Made by a program: the position numbers and the translations under genes. Source: Desulfuromonas sp964536375 (GTDB lineage Bacteria > Desulfobacterota > Desulfuromonadia > Desulfuromonadales > Desulfuromonadaceae). From it: a stretch of 64,000 nt of DNA. The stretch covers positions 1 through 64,000 of the forward strand of contig CAZHXF010000010.1 in assembly GCA_964536375.1 (NCBI GenBank), read 5' to 3'. Shown piece after piece: positions 46,971 through 56,913 of the stretch. Under the pieces are notes generated by a model. The model had not been told where the DNA came from, made no database searches, and saw only the letters and a list, made by a program, of their open reading frames with translations. The number at the start of each line of letters is the position of its first letter. Position 1 is the stretch's first letter.

Positions 46971-48266
46971 TTAGTTTCCATAACCATAGAACAAGCGCGG
47001 CAATAATAACACCGGCTCTGGCCAAAAGGTGAGCAACAACAAAACTGCAATCTGAATAAGCAAAAACGGCATAACTGCACGCGATACATACAGCATGCTG
47101 CGATTGGCCACAGCACCTGAGATAAACAGGCTAACGCCTAACGGCGGCGAACAATAACCGATGCCAAGATTCAGGGTCATTATCAGACCAAAATGGAGAG
47201 TATCAATATGAAATTGGGCCAGCAACGGCAAGAAAATAGGGGTAAGAATTATTGTCGCCGAGATAATATCCATAAACATGCCGACAAACAACAGCAGGAT
47301 GTTCACCACCAGCAAAAACGACCATGGCGAGTCAAAATTGCTCACCACCGCGCTAGCAATCTGCGCGGGGATCTGCTCAAAGGTAAGATATTCACCAAAA
47401 ACAGATGCGCCGGCAACGATAACCAATAGGCTAGCTGAGGTGATCCCCGAGGATACGATAACCTTGCGCACATCGGACAGCTTCATGTCGCGGTGGATAC
47501 ACAGCTCGACAATAAAGGCATATACGCAGGCGACAATTGCCGCCTCATTAGCAGTAAAAACTCCGGAATAAATGCCGCCGAAGATAATAACCGGCAGCAG
47601 CAAGGCCCAAATACTTTCGCGCAACACCGCTATGGCTTCGCCCAGCTTAGGACGAGGACGACGTTCCATCCCTTTTTTACGACAAAAATACCAAGCGTAG
47701 ACAGACATTAAGAAAATAATCATAAATCCGGGGATAAAACCGGTGAGGAACAACGCCTCCAATGAGTCGGTGGTTATCATGGCGTAGAGAATCATGGCAA
47801 TGGACGGCGGGATAATAACCCCCAAGATCGGCGCCGTAGTCATAACCCCAACGCTAAATTGCTCATCGTAACCATGCTCTATCAAGGCGGGTATCATGAA
47901 ACCACCAATTGCTACCACCGTTGCCACGGTAGAACCAGAGATAGCACCAAAAAAACCACAGGCGAGAATGCCGGCAATGGCCAAACCACCAGGCAAAAAC
48001 CCCACCAGCACATCAGCTGTCTTAATCAACTTCTGCACAATACTGCCAGTAGTCATGATGTTGCCGCATAACACAAAAAACAACACCACAATCAAGGCAA
48101 ACTTATCCATGCTGCGATAGAGTATTTCGATCACAATTTTAGGATCGATCCCGACCATGAATGTCAGACCAGCTAGACCGGTAAAAAATAGAGCGATAAA
48201 CACTGGCACTGTTGTTGCCATTGAACCCAGCAACAGTACCAGAATCAGTAAGTGAGCATTATCCAT
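46971..48266 (-). CDS. dctM: TRAP transporter large permease (DctM)
   Basis: The 431-residue protein has about 12 helices and the DctM signatures GGLAIAGILACGFFGAISGSxxA-type segment near 95 and PPSIAMILYA near 150. It is the ion-coupled channel of a tripartite uptake system for organic acids. It starts 17 bp after dctQ. Confidence 0.92.
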   Translation of the reverse strand: MDNAHLLILVLLLGSMATTVPVFIALFFTGLAGLTFMVGIDPKIVIEILYRSMDKFALIVVLFFVLCGNIMTTGSIVQKLIKTADVLVGFLPGGLAIAGILACGFFGAISGSTVATVVAIGGFMIPALIEHGYDEQFSVGVMTTAPILGVIIPPSIAMILYAMITTDSLEALFLTGFIPGFMIIFLMSVYAWYFCRKKGMERRPRPKLGEAIAVLRESIWALLLPVIIFGGIYSGVFTANEAAIVACVYAFIVELCIHRDMKLSDVRKVIVSSGITSASLLVIVAGASVFGEYLTFEQIPAQIASAVVSNFDSPWSFLLVVNILLLFVGMFMDIISATIILTPIFLPLLAQFHIDTLHFGLIMTLNLGIGYCSPPLGVSLFISGAVANRSMLYVSRAVMPFLLIQIAVLLLLTFWPEPVLLLPRLFYGYGN

Positions 48267-48283
48267 TGTATCAATCCAGTGGG

Positions 48284-48787
48284 TTAATCGTTATCAGTAG
48301 CTGTAGGGAAAAACACATCTTCGGTCAACAGCATAAAGGTGCGGACAAACATCATCACCCCTACTATGGGCAGCAGGGCATAAAAATACCACTCCGGTAT
48401 CTGCAAGGTAGCTGTAGTGGCAAATTCATCCGCATATACATCCATAAGCATCCCCCAGCCAAACCAGGTCAGCACACCGGCAAACCCCATAGTAGCAAGG
48501 TGATTTATCACATTAAAAAATTTGCGCGTTACTGGCACGATCTGCGGCACAGCGTCAATCCGGATCAGCGAGCGCTTGCGTATAGCAGCACTGCAGCCCA
48601 TGTAGGTGCAAATAAAAATAGTTTTACGCACTACCTCATCCGACCAATACAGGCTGATGCTGGTGGTTTTACGCAAAATGATGTTGGTTAAACCAGAGAG
48701 GAGAGCAACACATACCACAATGACTAACGTCCAGTCCTCCACCATGGTGAAAGATTTGTCGATGCGGCGAAATATTTTCTTAATCAT
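48284..48787 (-). CDS. dctQ: TRAP transporter small permease (DctQ)
   Basis: The 167-residue protein has four helices and the family YWSDEVVRKTIFICTYMGCS segment and the RKRSLIRID motif. AGGAAA lies 6 nt before the ATG. A terminator separates it from dctP upstream. Confidence 0.9.
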   Translation of the reverse strand: MIKKIFRRIDKSFTMVEDWTLVIVVCVALLSGLTNIILRKTTSISLYWSDEVVRKTIFICTYMGCSAAIRKRSLIRIDAVPQIVPVTRKFFNVINHLATMGFAGVLTWFGWGMLMDVYADEFATTATLQIPEWYFYALLPIVGVMMFVRTFMLLTEDVFFPTATDND

Positions 48788-48856
48788 GATTTTCCTGCAA
48801 GGTTGAAAAATAGTTTTCCTGAAACTGAAGCAACTAATTACCGATCGCTAGCAAAC

Positions 48857-48887
48857 TAAAAAAGGTCGGAGGAAAACCTCCGACCTT
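48857..48887 (-). terminator. Terminator between dctP and dctQ
   Basis: An 11-bp AAGGTCGGAGG/CCTCCGACCTT stem with an AAAA (minus-strand TTTT) loop is followed by a T run on the minus strand. It probably lets some transcripts through, so the binding protein is made in excess over the permeases. Confidence 0.85.
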
Positions 48888-48917
48888 AAATTCATACAGC
48901 AACATTTCTCGACGGTG

Positions 48918-49955
48918 TTATTCGCCCAGTGTCTGTTGAACTTTCTTCAGGTAGTCAGCGCCAATCTTTTCCTGCCACCTTTTATACACCGGCGCCGCCA
49001 AATCGACAAGTTTTTGCTTCTGCTCAGCACTAAGCTGATAGAAGGTAACGCCGGTTGCCTTAGCTGCGGCAATCTGCTGCTGCTGCTGGTCGCGGGTGCG
49101 CTGGCGAGTATCGGCACTCTCTTCGCTAATAACCTTGAGTAGCAGAGCACGTAAATCTTCGGGCAACTTATTTAGCCAACGCTCACTGATCATATGAATA
49201 AACAGCCCTTGCGCGTAGTTGACCTCGGTAAAATATTTGGCAATCTCAAACTTCTTGGTGATATTACACACGATAGGACTGTGATCGAGTCCGGTAATAA
49301 CTCCAGTTTGCAGCGCCTGTGGTACATCTGGCCATGGCAGCGCAGTGAATTTCAAATCCCACGCTTTATAAATATCGGCATTAACTGGCGCCTGGGCAAT
49401 ACGAAAATTCACCGTTGCTGCCTGTTCAAGGTTGGCAACTGGGGTAGTTGTCGCCCAGCCATAGGTTCCGTAGCCGGTAATATCCACAACCCTGATCCCG
49501 ACCGGCAACGCACACTCACTAAAGGGCTTGAACAGTTCAGGTGTGGCGCGAAACTTATCCAATTTATCAAAACTGTCAACCACATAGGGCAGATTGACAA
49601 TACCCAACATTGGGGAAAGATTGGCCGCGGCAACCGAGGAACACATCATCCCCTGAATGGCGCCCATTTTCATCTTTCTCATTACATCTTTTTCTCCTCC
49701 GAGCTGAGACAGCGGGCGAAAGTCGACATACAGTCTGCCGTTACTTTCCCTCCATACCCGATCGCGTATGCGCAAACCAACGCCGACACCTTCAATGGAT
49801 GGATGAGATACGTTGGAAAGCAGGTAGGTATATTCTGCACCCGATGGATCAAAATCCGGGCTCCATGTGGCAAGAGGTTTTTTATCCGCCGCCAGCGCGC
49901 CTGACGCTAGAGCAAAGCAAATCAGCAAACTGAGCAATAGCAACCTTTTCAACAT
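48918..49955 (-). CDS. dctP: TRAP transporter substrate-binding protein (first copy)
   Basis: The 345-residue periplasmic protein has a cleaved signal peptide (MLKRLLLLSLLICFALASGALA) and the DctP body, including GGEKDVMRKMKMGAIQGM and the conserved ligand-binding Arg in VNFRIAQAPVNADIYKAW. It is closely related to the second copy encoded upstream. Its ribosome site (AAGGGAAAG) lies in one arm of a 14-bp inverted repeat. Confidence 0.9.
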   Translation of the reverse strand: MLKRLLLLSLLICFALASGALAADKKPLATWSPDFDPSGAEYTYLLSNVSHPSIEGVGVGLRIRDRVWRESNGRLYVDFRPLSQLGGEKDVMRKMKMGAIQGMMCSSVAAANLSPMLGIVNLPYVVDSFDKLDKFRATPELFKPFSECALPVGIRVVDITGYGTYGWATTTPVANLEQAATVNFRIAQAPVNADIYKAWDLKFTALPWPDVPQALQTGVITGLDHSPIVCNITKKFEIAKYFTEVNYAQGLFIHMISERWLNKLPEDLRALLLKVISEESADTRQRTRDQQQQQIAAAKATGVTFYQLSAEQKQKLVDLAAPVYKRWQEKIGADYLKKVQQTLGE

Positions 49956-49959
49956 GATA

Positions 49960-50057
49960 CTTTCCCTTTCTAAAATATAACTGTGTTAGCAATCTCGTTA
50001 CTGGAGGTTTAATTTGTATGGTCTATAACAGGATAGGCACTAATTAGAAAGGGAAAG
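49960..50057 (-). promoter_or_regulatory. Long-range inverted repeat masking the dctP ribosome site
   Basis: On the minus strand CTTTCCCTTTCTAA (50044-50057) lies 70 nt before TTAGAAAGGGAAAG (49960-49973), a perfect 14-bp match. The second arm contains the Shine-Dalgarno 4 nt before the ATG. Pairing in the mRNA would hide it. Confidence 0.5.
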
Positions 50058-50134
50058 GCTTTGATTTAGCGGGATTTTTAGCACTAGGCTTCTTTTTTTT
50101 GTCACGGTCAAAAAACAGTTCCGGCAGGTGATAT

Positions 50135-50176
50135 AAAAAGCCCCTTATGCTTACATTGAAAAGCATAAGGGGCTTT
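50135..50176 (-). terminator. Terminator after the second dctP
   Basis: A perfect 16-bp AAAGCCCCTTATGCTT stem with an 8-nt loop and a T-rich end on the minus strand closes the upstream dctP gene, so each dctP is a separate unit or readthrough is limited. Confidence 0.88.
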
Positions 50177-50207
50177 AACCTTCAGTTGCTAAATGTAACA
50201 AAAGAAA

Positions 50208-51245
50208 CTATTGCAGCGTCTCCTGAACTAACTTCAGGTAGTCGGCACCAATTTTTTCTCCCCATTTAGCATATACTGGTTGCGCCTTGCTTTTTAGCTG
50301 GGCACGATCGGCATCACTGAGTTCAAAAAACTGCACGCCATCAACCTTAGCCTCCTGAATCTGCAGCTGTTGCTGCTCATCAGTTTTCTGGCGGGCAATA
50401 GCACTCTCCTCGCGCACGGTGTCCAGAAAAATCTGGCGCAGATCAGCGGGCAGTTTATCCAGCCAGCGTTTGTTGACCATATGGATATACAATCCTTGGG
50501 TGTAATGCAAATCGGTAAAATAATGCGCTACTTCAAATTTCTTGGTGATGCTGCACACAATCGGGGTGTGATCCAGCCCATCGATAACACCGGTCTGCAG
50601 CGCTTGTGGTACATCCGGCCACGGCATAACGGTAAATTTCAGACCCCAGGCCTTATAGATATCGGTATTAACCGGGGCTTGGGCAATACGAAAATTCACC
50701 CCCTGCGCATCCGCCAAAGAACTTACAGGACGGGTGGTAGCCCAGCCATAACTGCCATAACCGGTAAAATCGATCACCTCAACACCCTGAGATACAGCCG
50801 CCTGGCTGAATGGCTCAAATAGCGCCGGGGTATTACGGAATGCTTCTAACTTGGCACTGGAGTCGATAACAAAGGGGAGGTTGACGATACCCAACCGGGG
50901 AGCAACATTTGCCGCCATAACCGATGAGCACAACATCCCCTGAATAGCGCCCATTTTTAACTTGCTCACCACGGCTTTTTCGCCACCTAACTGTGCCAAT
51001 GGGCGAAAATCGACATACAATCGCCCCCCTGAGCGCTCCCACACTTTATCCCGAATGTGATAACCAACACCGATACCGGCAATAGCAGGATGATCAACAT
51101 TTGACAGCATATAGCGATACTCAGCTGTTGACGGATCGAACTTCGGTTGCCACTGATCCCCCACACCCAAATCACGCGAATAGCCGATAGCCGTTAAGGC
51201 AAAAAACGTAACACAGACCAACACCACAATTTTAGCTAATTTCAT
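50208..51245 (-). CDS. dctP: TRAP transporter substrate-binding protein (second copy)
   Basis: This 345-residue paralogue of the first dctP has the same length and landmarks: signal peptide to about residue 23, GGEKAVVSKLKMGAIQGML, and VNFRIAQAPVNTDIYKAW. AGGAGGGGG precedes the ATG. The tandem pair with one dctQM set suggests two binding proteins sharing one permease, widening substrate range, or a recent duplication. Confidence 0.9.
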   Translation of the reverse strand: MKLAKIVVLVCVTFFALTAIGYSRDLGVGDQWQPKFDPSTAEYRYMLSNVDHPAIAGIGVGYHIRDKVWERSGGRLYVDFRPLAQLGGEKAVVSKLKMGAIQGMLCSSVMAANVAPRLGIVNLPFVIDSSAKLEAFRNTPALFEPFSQAAVSQGVEVIDFTGYGSYGWATTRPVSSLADAQGVNFRIAQAPVNTDIYKAWGLKFTVMPWPDVPQALQTGVIDGLDHTPIVCSITKKFEVAHYFTDLHYTQGLYIHMVNKRWLDKLPADLRQIFLDTVREESAIARQKTDEQQQLQIQEAKVDGVQFFELSDADRAQLKSKAQPVYAKWGEKIGADYLKLVQETLQ

Positions 51246-51571
51246 AAAAATCCCCCTCCTAAATTATTTACTGTTCCGCGATGGCTATATTTATACAGCA
51301 AAACACCGTTGTTTAGCTCTTATTTACATATACCCACTAGCATTATACCTGCATAAACACCTAGGAATAAAAGGTTTACAATTATTTTCTAGGCACACAG
51401 AACTAAGTTCGCGTAGTATTACATCTACGTTTAATCTAGTCACGCAGCTTTATTTATTAAATCCTGGTGTCTGGTTTGGCAAAACAGTTGCAAAGCTGTC
51501 AACCTAGCTAACTTTCAAGACTCAGCGATAAGCTATAATTGTTTATTTTCCCAGCAGCAAGCGAGGGCATT
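51246..51571. other. Divergent promoter region dctP/cheV
   Basis: This gap between outward-facing genes contains TATAAT at 51534-51539, 33 bp before the cheV start. The -35 region is weak. No RNA gene or repeat copy was recognised. Confidence 0.4.
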
Positions 51572-52537
51572 ATGAGCACGACCAAACCAAAGGATACCCA
51601 AGGAATACTACTCGAAGCTGGCACCAATGAATTCGAAATTTTAGAGTACTACCTGCACGACCAATCTTTCGGTATTAATGTTCATAAACTGCGCGAAATT
51701 GTACAGTTCAGCAAAGAGGGACTGACGCGCCTGCCCGATTCACATCCATCATTATTGGGCACAGTGCTGTTACGCGGCGACACTATCCCCCTAATCTGCC
51801 TCGCTGGACATCTCGGCAAGGAAATAAACTGTAACGAATCATTGGCACGGAGCGTGGATGGAGTGCAAGCACGCCAAGTGGTTCTGGTGTGCGAATTTAA
51901 CGATGAAGTTATCGCCTTTTTAGTCGACGCAGTAGATCAGATTCACCGCCTATCCTGGTCTCAAGTTAAGCCCATGGATCATTTTTTCGCCGCCTATCGC
52001 CCGCGCTTTACCGGTTCAGTAACCATCGGTGAACGCGATATTCTAATTGTCGACATGGAACATATAGCTTACGAAATTTTTGGCGATGGTCAGCATTATG
52101 CAGACAGCGGCACCGATGTCGAAGAGACAGAGGAGTGCAAGCGCAACCGCGGCGATGTAAAGTTATTTTTTGCCGAGGATTCTACCATTATTCGCCAGGG
52201 GATCATGCGCGTGCTACTACAGGCGGGTTACGCCAAAGCTCAATGCTTCAGTGACGGGCTCCAATGCTGGAACGGTATTTTACAAGCCAAACACGACGGA
52301 GAATTACCCCTTTTGGTTGTATCTGACATTGAGATGCCAGAGCTGGACGGTCTAGCATTGTGCCGGCGGGTAAAAGAAGATAAAGAGTTAAGCAAAATAA
52401 AATTCGTTATGTACTCCAGTTTAATCAACGAGAACACCTCCCATAAGTGTGAAGAGGTCGGTGCCGATGACTACACCAGCAAGCCAGATGTAGGCAAGGT
52501 AGTCGGGCTGGTCGATAAGCACTGCCTGTGTAAATAA
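51572..52537 (+). CDS. cheV: Chemotaxis protein CheV (CheW-REC)
   Basis: The product is about 321 residues. A CheW domain (about 25-165, FGINVHKLREIV, LPDSHPSLLGTVLLRGD) is followed by a receiver domain (about 190-315) with FFAEDSTI, phospho-acceptor in LVVSDIEMPELDG and the final Lys in DDYTSKPD. CheV couples receptors to CheA and can be phosphorylated. No che genes adjoin it. ATG 51572 has GAGGG 5 nt before it. Confidence 0.92.
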   Translation: MSTTKPKDTQGILLEAGTNEFEILEYYLHDQSFGINVHKLREIVQFSKEGLTRLPDSHPSLLGTVLLRGDTIPLICLAGHLGKEINCNESLARSVDGVQARQVVLVCEFNDEVIAFLVDAVDQIHRLSWSQVKPMDHFFAAYRPRFTGSVTIGERDILIVDMEHIAYEIFGDGQHYADSGTDVEETEECKRNRGDVKLFFAEDSTIIRQGIMRVLLQAGYAKAQCFSDGLQCWNGILQAKHDGELPLLVVSDIEMPELDGLALCRRVKEDKELSKIKFVMYSSLINENTSHKCEEVGADDYTSKPDVGKVVGLVDKHCLCK

Positions 52538-52546
52538 GTAACATCG

Positions 52547-52580
52547 ACCCGCATTTACCCAACAGATGCGGGTTGTTTTA
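52547..52580 (+). terminator. Terminator after cheV
   Basis: ACCCGCAT/ATGCGGGT stem (8 bp, 11-nt loop) is followed by TGTTTTATT. Confidence 0.75.
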
Positions 52581-52769
52581 TTGTCTATATATTTGTCGTT
52601 CAATATATATGGATTTCTAGTTGAAATCTATGGTATATCTCCCAAAAACTTATTATCTATGCTTATCGACCCTTTTCATTTAGTTATTTTTAGCTAGAAT
52701 ATCTCCAACTACTCTTTGTTGGATAGATATTGAACGGGCTGATGCCAAAATAGTTGCCGGAGATTTTTG

Positions 52770-55700
52770 ATGAAGCTAGCTTTGACCGATTTCAGTTTGA
52801 AGTACCCACGGCTGGTAATACTTGCCGTTGTCAGTATAGTTTTTGCTTTTATGCTGCAATTTCCGCAGGTTAAGTTTGACAACGATCCGGAAAACATGCT
52901 TTCCGCCAATGAGCCGGTCAGAATCTTTCATCACGAAGTGAAGCAAACCTACGCTCTGTACGACTTTGTCGTTGTAGGTGTCGTCAACGAGAACGACCCT
53001 GCCGGGGTATTTAATGTTGCCACCCTAAATCGACTGCATCAGCTAACGCAACAGCTTACCCACTTGCAACTAAGCGCTGATGGTCTGCCTAGCATAGTTT
53101 TGCCAGCATCAGCACAGCATACCGCAAGCACCACTGAATTCGATCTCACCCCTACTAACACTTGGGATTACTGGCTCGGTCGAGCGTTTAATCATGATCC
53201 TAATCGCCTATTTGATGATAATCAACACAGTGCCATTCTCAGCCATGAACTAATAGCGCCCAGCGTAGTAGACAACATCAAGCAGTCCGCCTTGGGCTCG
53301 CTAAAAATAGAATATCTGATGGAACAGCCGCCACGCACAGCGGAGCAAGCACTACAGATTCGTGATGATGCCATGAACAACCCCCTGTATCGCAGCACGC
53401 TAGTCTCCGAAGATGGTCAAGCAGTATGTATTTACATACCCATGGTGGATAAAACGTACAGCTACAACGTAGCCAACCTGGTGCGCAAGCTTACCCAAAA
53501 CTGGCCCATGGAAGATCAAGTATACATAACCGGACTGCCGGTAGCTGAAGACACTTTCGGCCTAGAGATGTTGTTGCAGATGTCGGTATCTGCTCCGCTG
53601 GCCGGATTAGCCATCTTTGTGTTGCTGCTGCTATTTTTCCGCAGCGTTTCCCTAATTATCGCCCCCATGCTGGTGGCTATCTGTAGCATCACCTGCAGCA
53701 TGGGCTTGTTAATCGGCCTCGGTTACGATGTGCATATTATGAGTTCCATGATAGCCATTTTTCTCATGCCCATCGCTGTAGCTGATGCCGTACACATCTT
53801 GAGTGAATTTTTCGATAACTATGCCCGTTTCGCCGACAAGGCAAAAACGGTACGCTACGTCATCGGTCATCTGTTTCAGCCCATGCTGTACACCAGCTTG
53901 ACCACCATCGCCGGTTTTGCTTCGCTGGCGTTTACCCCAATTCCTCCAGTGGCGATCTTCGGTCTGCACATTGCCTTTGGTGTCGCGCTGGCCTGGCTGC
54001 TGAGCATGACTCTCATCCCGGCGTATATCATGATCTTCGTCTCCGATGAGAAACTGGCCAAACTACCCGCACATGCAGCAACCAGCTTGGTGAATGAAAA
54101 ACCCAGCGGCGGCATGTTGCCCTTGCTACACCACATGGGTAAACTCAGCGCCAACTATCGTGGGCTTATCCTGGTTGTCACCCTGCTGTTGGTCGGTATA
54201 TCAATTTACGGCATCAACCGGATTCAGGTTAACGATAATCCGGTTAAATGGTTCACTGAAGACCACGAAATTCGCCAAGCCGACCAGATTCTTAATCACC
54301 ATTTCGGCGGTACTTACACCGCCTATCTAACCTTTTCCGAGATCAGCCCCAGCTCCTGCAATTGTACAAAAAAATCCCAGCTGATAGAAGAACAGGTGCG
54401 GGTGCGTTACGCCGAACGCTTTCCTCAAGCGACTAGTGAATTTATCACTAAACTGCACCAACTGCGTGACAACCGCAAACAGCTCAACAACTGCAACCTA
54501 AGTGAATGTTTTTACCTGCTACTCCAGGAGGCAGACCGTCTGGATAAACAGGTATTATCTGGCTGGTCTGTGCTAGCAGATGAGATTAACTATCTCGACC
54601 CAACTGGATTGACTCAGGACAACTTGGCGCTGCGCTTACATGGCATAACCAATACAGCAGGTCCTGAAATAAAACTGTTGCTGCAACAGCTATTCACCAC
54701 CGCGCCAGTAAACGGCGCAGATCTGTTGGATGCAGGATTAATGATTTGCGAACAACACCTAGGGAAATCTTTTCACACCTTCGTTATTGAAATGGAAGCC
54801 GAGTTAACCGCTGCGCCGTTTAAGCAACCTAAAATGCTCCATTATTTAGAGGGCTTACAGCAATATCTGGACAAGAGCGGGTTAATAGGCAAAAGCACCT
54901 CTGCGGTTGATGCCCTCAAGAAAGCCAATTACGAGCTCAACTATGTAGCCGCGCCAGCAGACACTAGCCCACTGGTGCAAGAAAGTTATGCGGCACACAA
55001 TCGCAGCAACTTTACCATTCCCACCACTGCCGCTGCGGTCGCCCAGGTATTCGTCCAATTGGAGGGGATGAAGAAAAAAGACAGCCTGTTCCACATGATT
55101 ACTCGCGATTATAGACAGGCAAACCTGTGGATTCAGCTCAAGAGTGGAGACAACCGCGATATGGAAACAGTCGTGCGTGCCGTTGACCACTACGTGACAA
55201 GCCACCCAGCCCCATTACAGCTAAAATCACGTTGGGCCGGACTCACCTACCTCAACGTGGTATGGCAGGACAAAATGGTACGCGGTATGATGTCATCACT
55301 GCTAGGCAGCTTTATCGTCGTGCTGGTGATGATGACACTGCTATTCCGTTCGGTGGTGTGGGGTCTTCTGGCCATGATTCCCCTGTGCGTCACCATCACC
55401 CTTATCTACGGCATAATAGGATTAGTCGGTAAAGATTATGATATGCCAGTTGCCGTGCTTTCATCGCTCACGCTTGGTCTCAGTGTCGATTTTGCTATTC
55501 ACTTTTTACAGCGTGCCCGTGCGCTTTACAGGCAATCAAACGATTGGAACCAGACCATAAAAGTTATGTTTCAGGATCCAGCGCGCGCCATTACCCGCAA
55601 CGCCATAACCATCTCCGTAGGTTTTATGCCGCTGCTGCTGGCACCATTAGTACCCTATAAAACTGTGGGCTTCTTTCTGGCTACAATCATGGCAGTTTCG

Positions 55701-55799
55701 TGGCTGGCAACGTTATTGCTGTTACCGGCGTTACTTAGCCTGTTGAAACGGTGGGTGTTTCCGGTCCAGCAAGAAGACTCAGCTTTGGAAAAAGATTAA
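52770..55799 (+). CDS. MMPL/RND superfamily exporter
   Basis: The 1009-residue protein has two RND halves, each with one leading helix, a large periplasmic loop and five more helices. The charged helices carry IAVADAVHILSEF in half 1 and GLSVDFAIHFLQR in half 2, the MMPL/HpnN-like pattern. The first part of the second loop has unusual cysteines (SSCNC, then NNCNLSEC). Substrate could be lipids or hopanoids; no partner gene is present. ATG 52770 follows CCGGAGAT; TTG 52767 is less likely. Confidence 0.88.
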   Translation: MKLALTDFSLKYPRLVILAVVSIVFAFMLQFPQVKFDNDPENMLSANEPVRIFHHEVKQTYALYDFVVVGVVNENDPAGVFNVATLNRLHQLTQQLTHLQLSADGLPSIVLPASAQHTASTTEFDLTPTNTWDYWLGRAFNHDPNRLFDDNQHSAILSHELIAPSVVDNIKQSALGSLKIEYLMEQPPRTAEQALQIRDDAMNNPLYRSTLVSEDGQAVCIYIPMVDKTYSYNVANLVRKLTQNWPMEDQVYITGLPVAEDTFGLEMLLQMSVSAPLAGLAIFVLLLLFFRSVSLIIAPMLVAICSITCSMGLLIGLGYDVHIMSSMIAIFLMPIAVADAVHILSEFFDNYARFADKAKTVRYVIGHLFQPMLYTSLTTIAGFASLAFTPIPPVAIFGLHIAFGVALAWLLSMTLIPAYIMIFVSDEKLAKLPAHAATSLVNEKPSGGMLPLLHHMGKLSANYRGLILVVTLLLVGISIYGINRIQVNDNPVKWFTEDHEIRQADQILNHHFGGTYTAYLTFSEISPSSCNCTKKSQLIEEQVRVRYAERFPQATSEFITKLHQLRDNRKQLNNCNLSECFYLLLQEADRLDKQVLSGWSVLADEINYLDPTGLTQDNLALRLHGITNTAGPEIKLLLQQLFTTAPVNGADLLDAGLMICEQHLGKSFHTFVIEMEAELTAAPFKQPKMLHYLEGLQQYLDKSGLIGKSTSAVDALKKANYELNYVAAPADTSPLVQESYAAHNRSNFTIPTTAAAVAQVFVQLEGMKKKDSLFHMITRDYRQANLWIQLKSGDNRDMETVVRAVDHYVTSHPAPLQLKSRWAGLTYLNVVWQDKMVRGMMSSLLGSFIVVLVMMTLLFRSVVWGLLAMIPLCVTITLIYGIIGLVGKDYDMPVAVLSSLTLGLSVDFAIHFLQRARALYRQSNDWNQTIKVMFQDPARAITRNAITISVGFMPLLLAPLVPYKTVGFFLATIMAVSWLATLLLLPALLSLLKRWVFPVQQEDSALEKD

Positions 55800-55836
55800 A
55801 CTTGCTTGCACCTAAACCCAAACATATCCAATAACC

Positions 55837-55914
55837 TGATTAATACCAATCATCCACTAGCGCCAAAAAACGCGTCGCTCTCACACAGACGGGAGGCTAG
55901 AAAGGGTACACAAA
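55837..55914. repeat. MITE-like repeat, copy D (left part)
   Basis: The segment from GATTAATACCAATC through GACGGGAGGCTAGAAAGG is nearly identical to the left part of copy B at 34581. The right part of the element is missing. Confidence 0.65.
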
Positions 55915-56219
55915 AGAAGAAGACATCCTTTCAGCTGCCGATGAAACCTAGGTCTACTAACAACTAAAACGGTCATCCCGTACCATTAAACAGTACTGTT
56001 ACACACATATAACAATAGGCTCTCTTCGTACAACAAACACCATGAGAAAATAGTAATTTTAAGAAAATGATCCGCCATGTACAAGATGTGGTAATAATTA
56101 GACCGCAGCACCCACTTTGCATACTTACCTATTAATAGCGTAATAAATGGAAAATATTAAATTATACAAAAACTATTTACCTATTCCATAAATAATGTCT
56201 CCATAAGTGGGAAATCATC

Positions 56220-56233
56220 CATTCTATAGAATG
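56220..56233. promoter_or_regulatory. Perfect palindrome upstream of the LysE-type gene
   Basis: CATTCTATAGAATG is a perfect 14-bp palindrome 57 bp before the ATG, a plausible dimeric repressor site. Confidence 0.35.
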
Positions 56234-56289
56234 TGACACTTGGAAAGATTTTCACTTATCTCCAAGGCTATACACGATAAAGAGATCAA

Positions 56290-56913
56290 ATGATTAACGA
56301 CTACCTTATCTACATCACTTTAGCGATAACAATCACCGCAATTCCTGGACCTGCTGTTGCCCTGACAATCAAAAACAGTCTCAGCTCTGGCTATAAAGCA
56401 TCTATTGCAAATATTTTCGGTAACTTTACGGCAATGATCATTTTGGCAACACTTTCTGCTCTCGGACTAGGGGCAATCATTCTTGCTTCTGCTACCCTGT
56501 TTACCTTAGTAAAAATTTTTGGTTGTATTTATCTAGTCTATTTAGGAGTAAAAGTGTGGAGGACTCCACACCGGAAAGAAGACTTAGGCCACCAACTTAA
56601 AAACAACAGCACAAGATCATTTACTTCTGTGTTTAAGGAGGGGTTTTTCGTTGGTATCAGCAACCCTAAGGCTATAGCGTTCTTCACCGCGCTTTTCCCG
56701 CAATTTATTGACCCATCCAGGGCGTATATTCCCCAATTCATAATTCTCATTATGACTATCGAAGCAATTTCATTCTTCATTTTAACATGCTATGCGCTCT
56801 TATCCTCCATGGCTGCGCCATTCTTATCCAAAGAAAAATCAATGATTTATTTCAATAAGTTAACTGGTGGCGCCTTTATTGGATTTGGAGTTGCTTTGCT
56901 ATATGATAAATAG
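56290..56913 (+). CDS. LysE/RhtB family amino-acid exporter
   Basis: The 207-residue protein has six helices and the family opening TAIPGPAVALTIKNSLSSGY near residue 17, and FFVGISNPKAIAFFTALFPQF near 118. It should export an amino acid or related compound. The region is more AT-rich than the neighbouring operons, so recent transfer is possible. Confidence 0.87.
   Translation: MINDYLIYITLAITITAIPGPAVALTIKNSLSSGYKASIANIFGNFTAMIILATLSALGLGAIILASATLFTLVKIFGCIYLVYLGVKVWRTPHRKEDLGHQLKNNSTRSFTSVFKEGFFVGISNPKAIAFFTALFPQFIDPSRAYIPQFIILIMTIEAISFFILTCYALLSSMAAPFLSKEKSMIYFNKLTGGAFIGFGVALLYDK

Larger units (their letters stand above)
55800..56289. other. Intergenic region with repeat copy D and a palindrome
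   Basis: This AT-rich 490-bp gap contains repeat copy D (55837-55914) and, near its end, a 14-bp palindrome. No gene was recognised in it. Confidence 0.5.
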
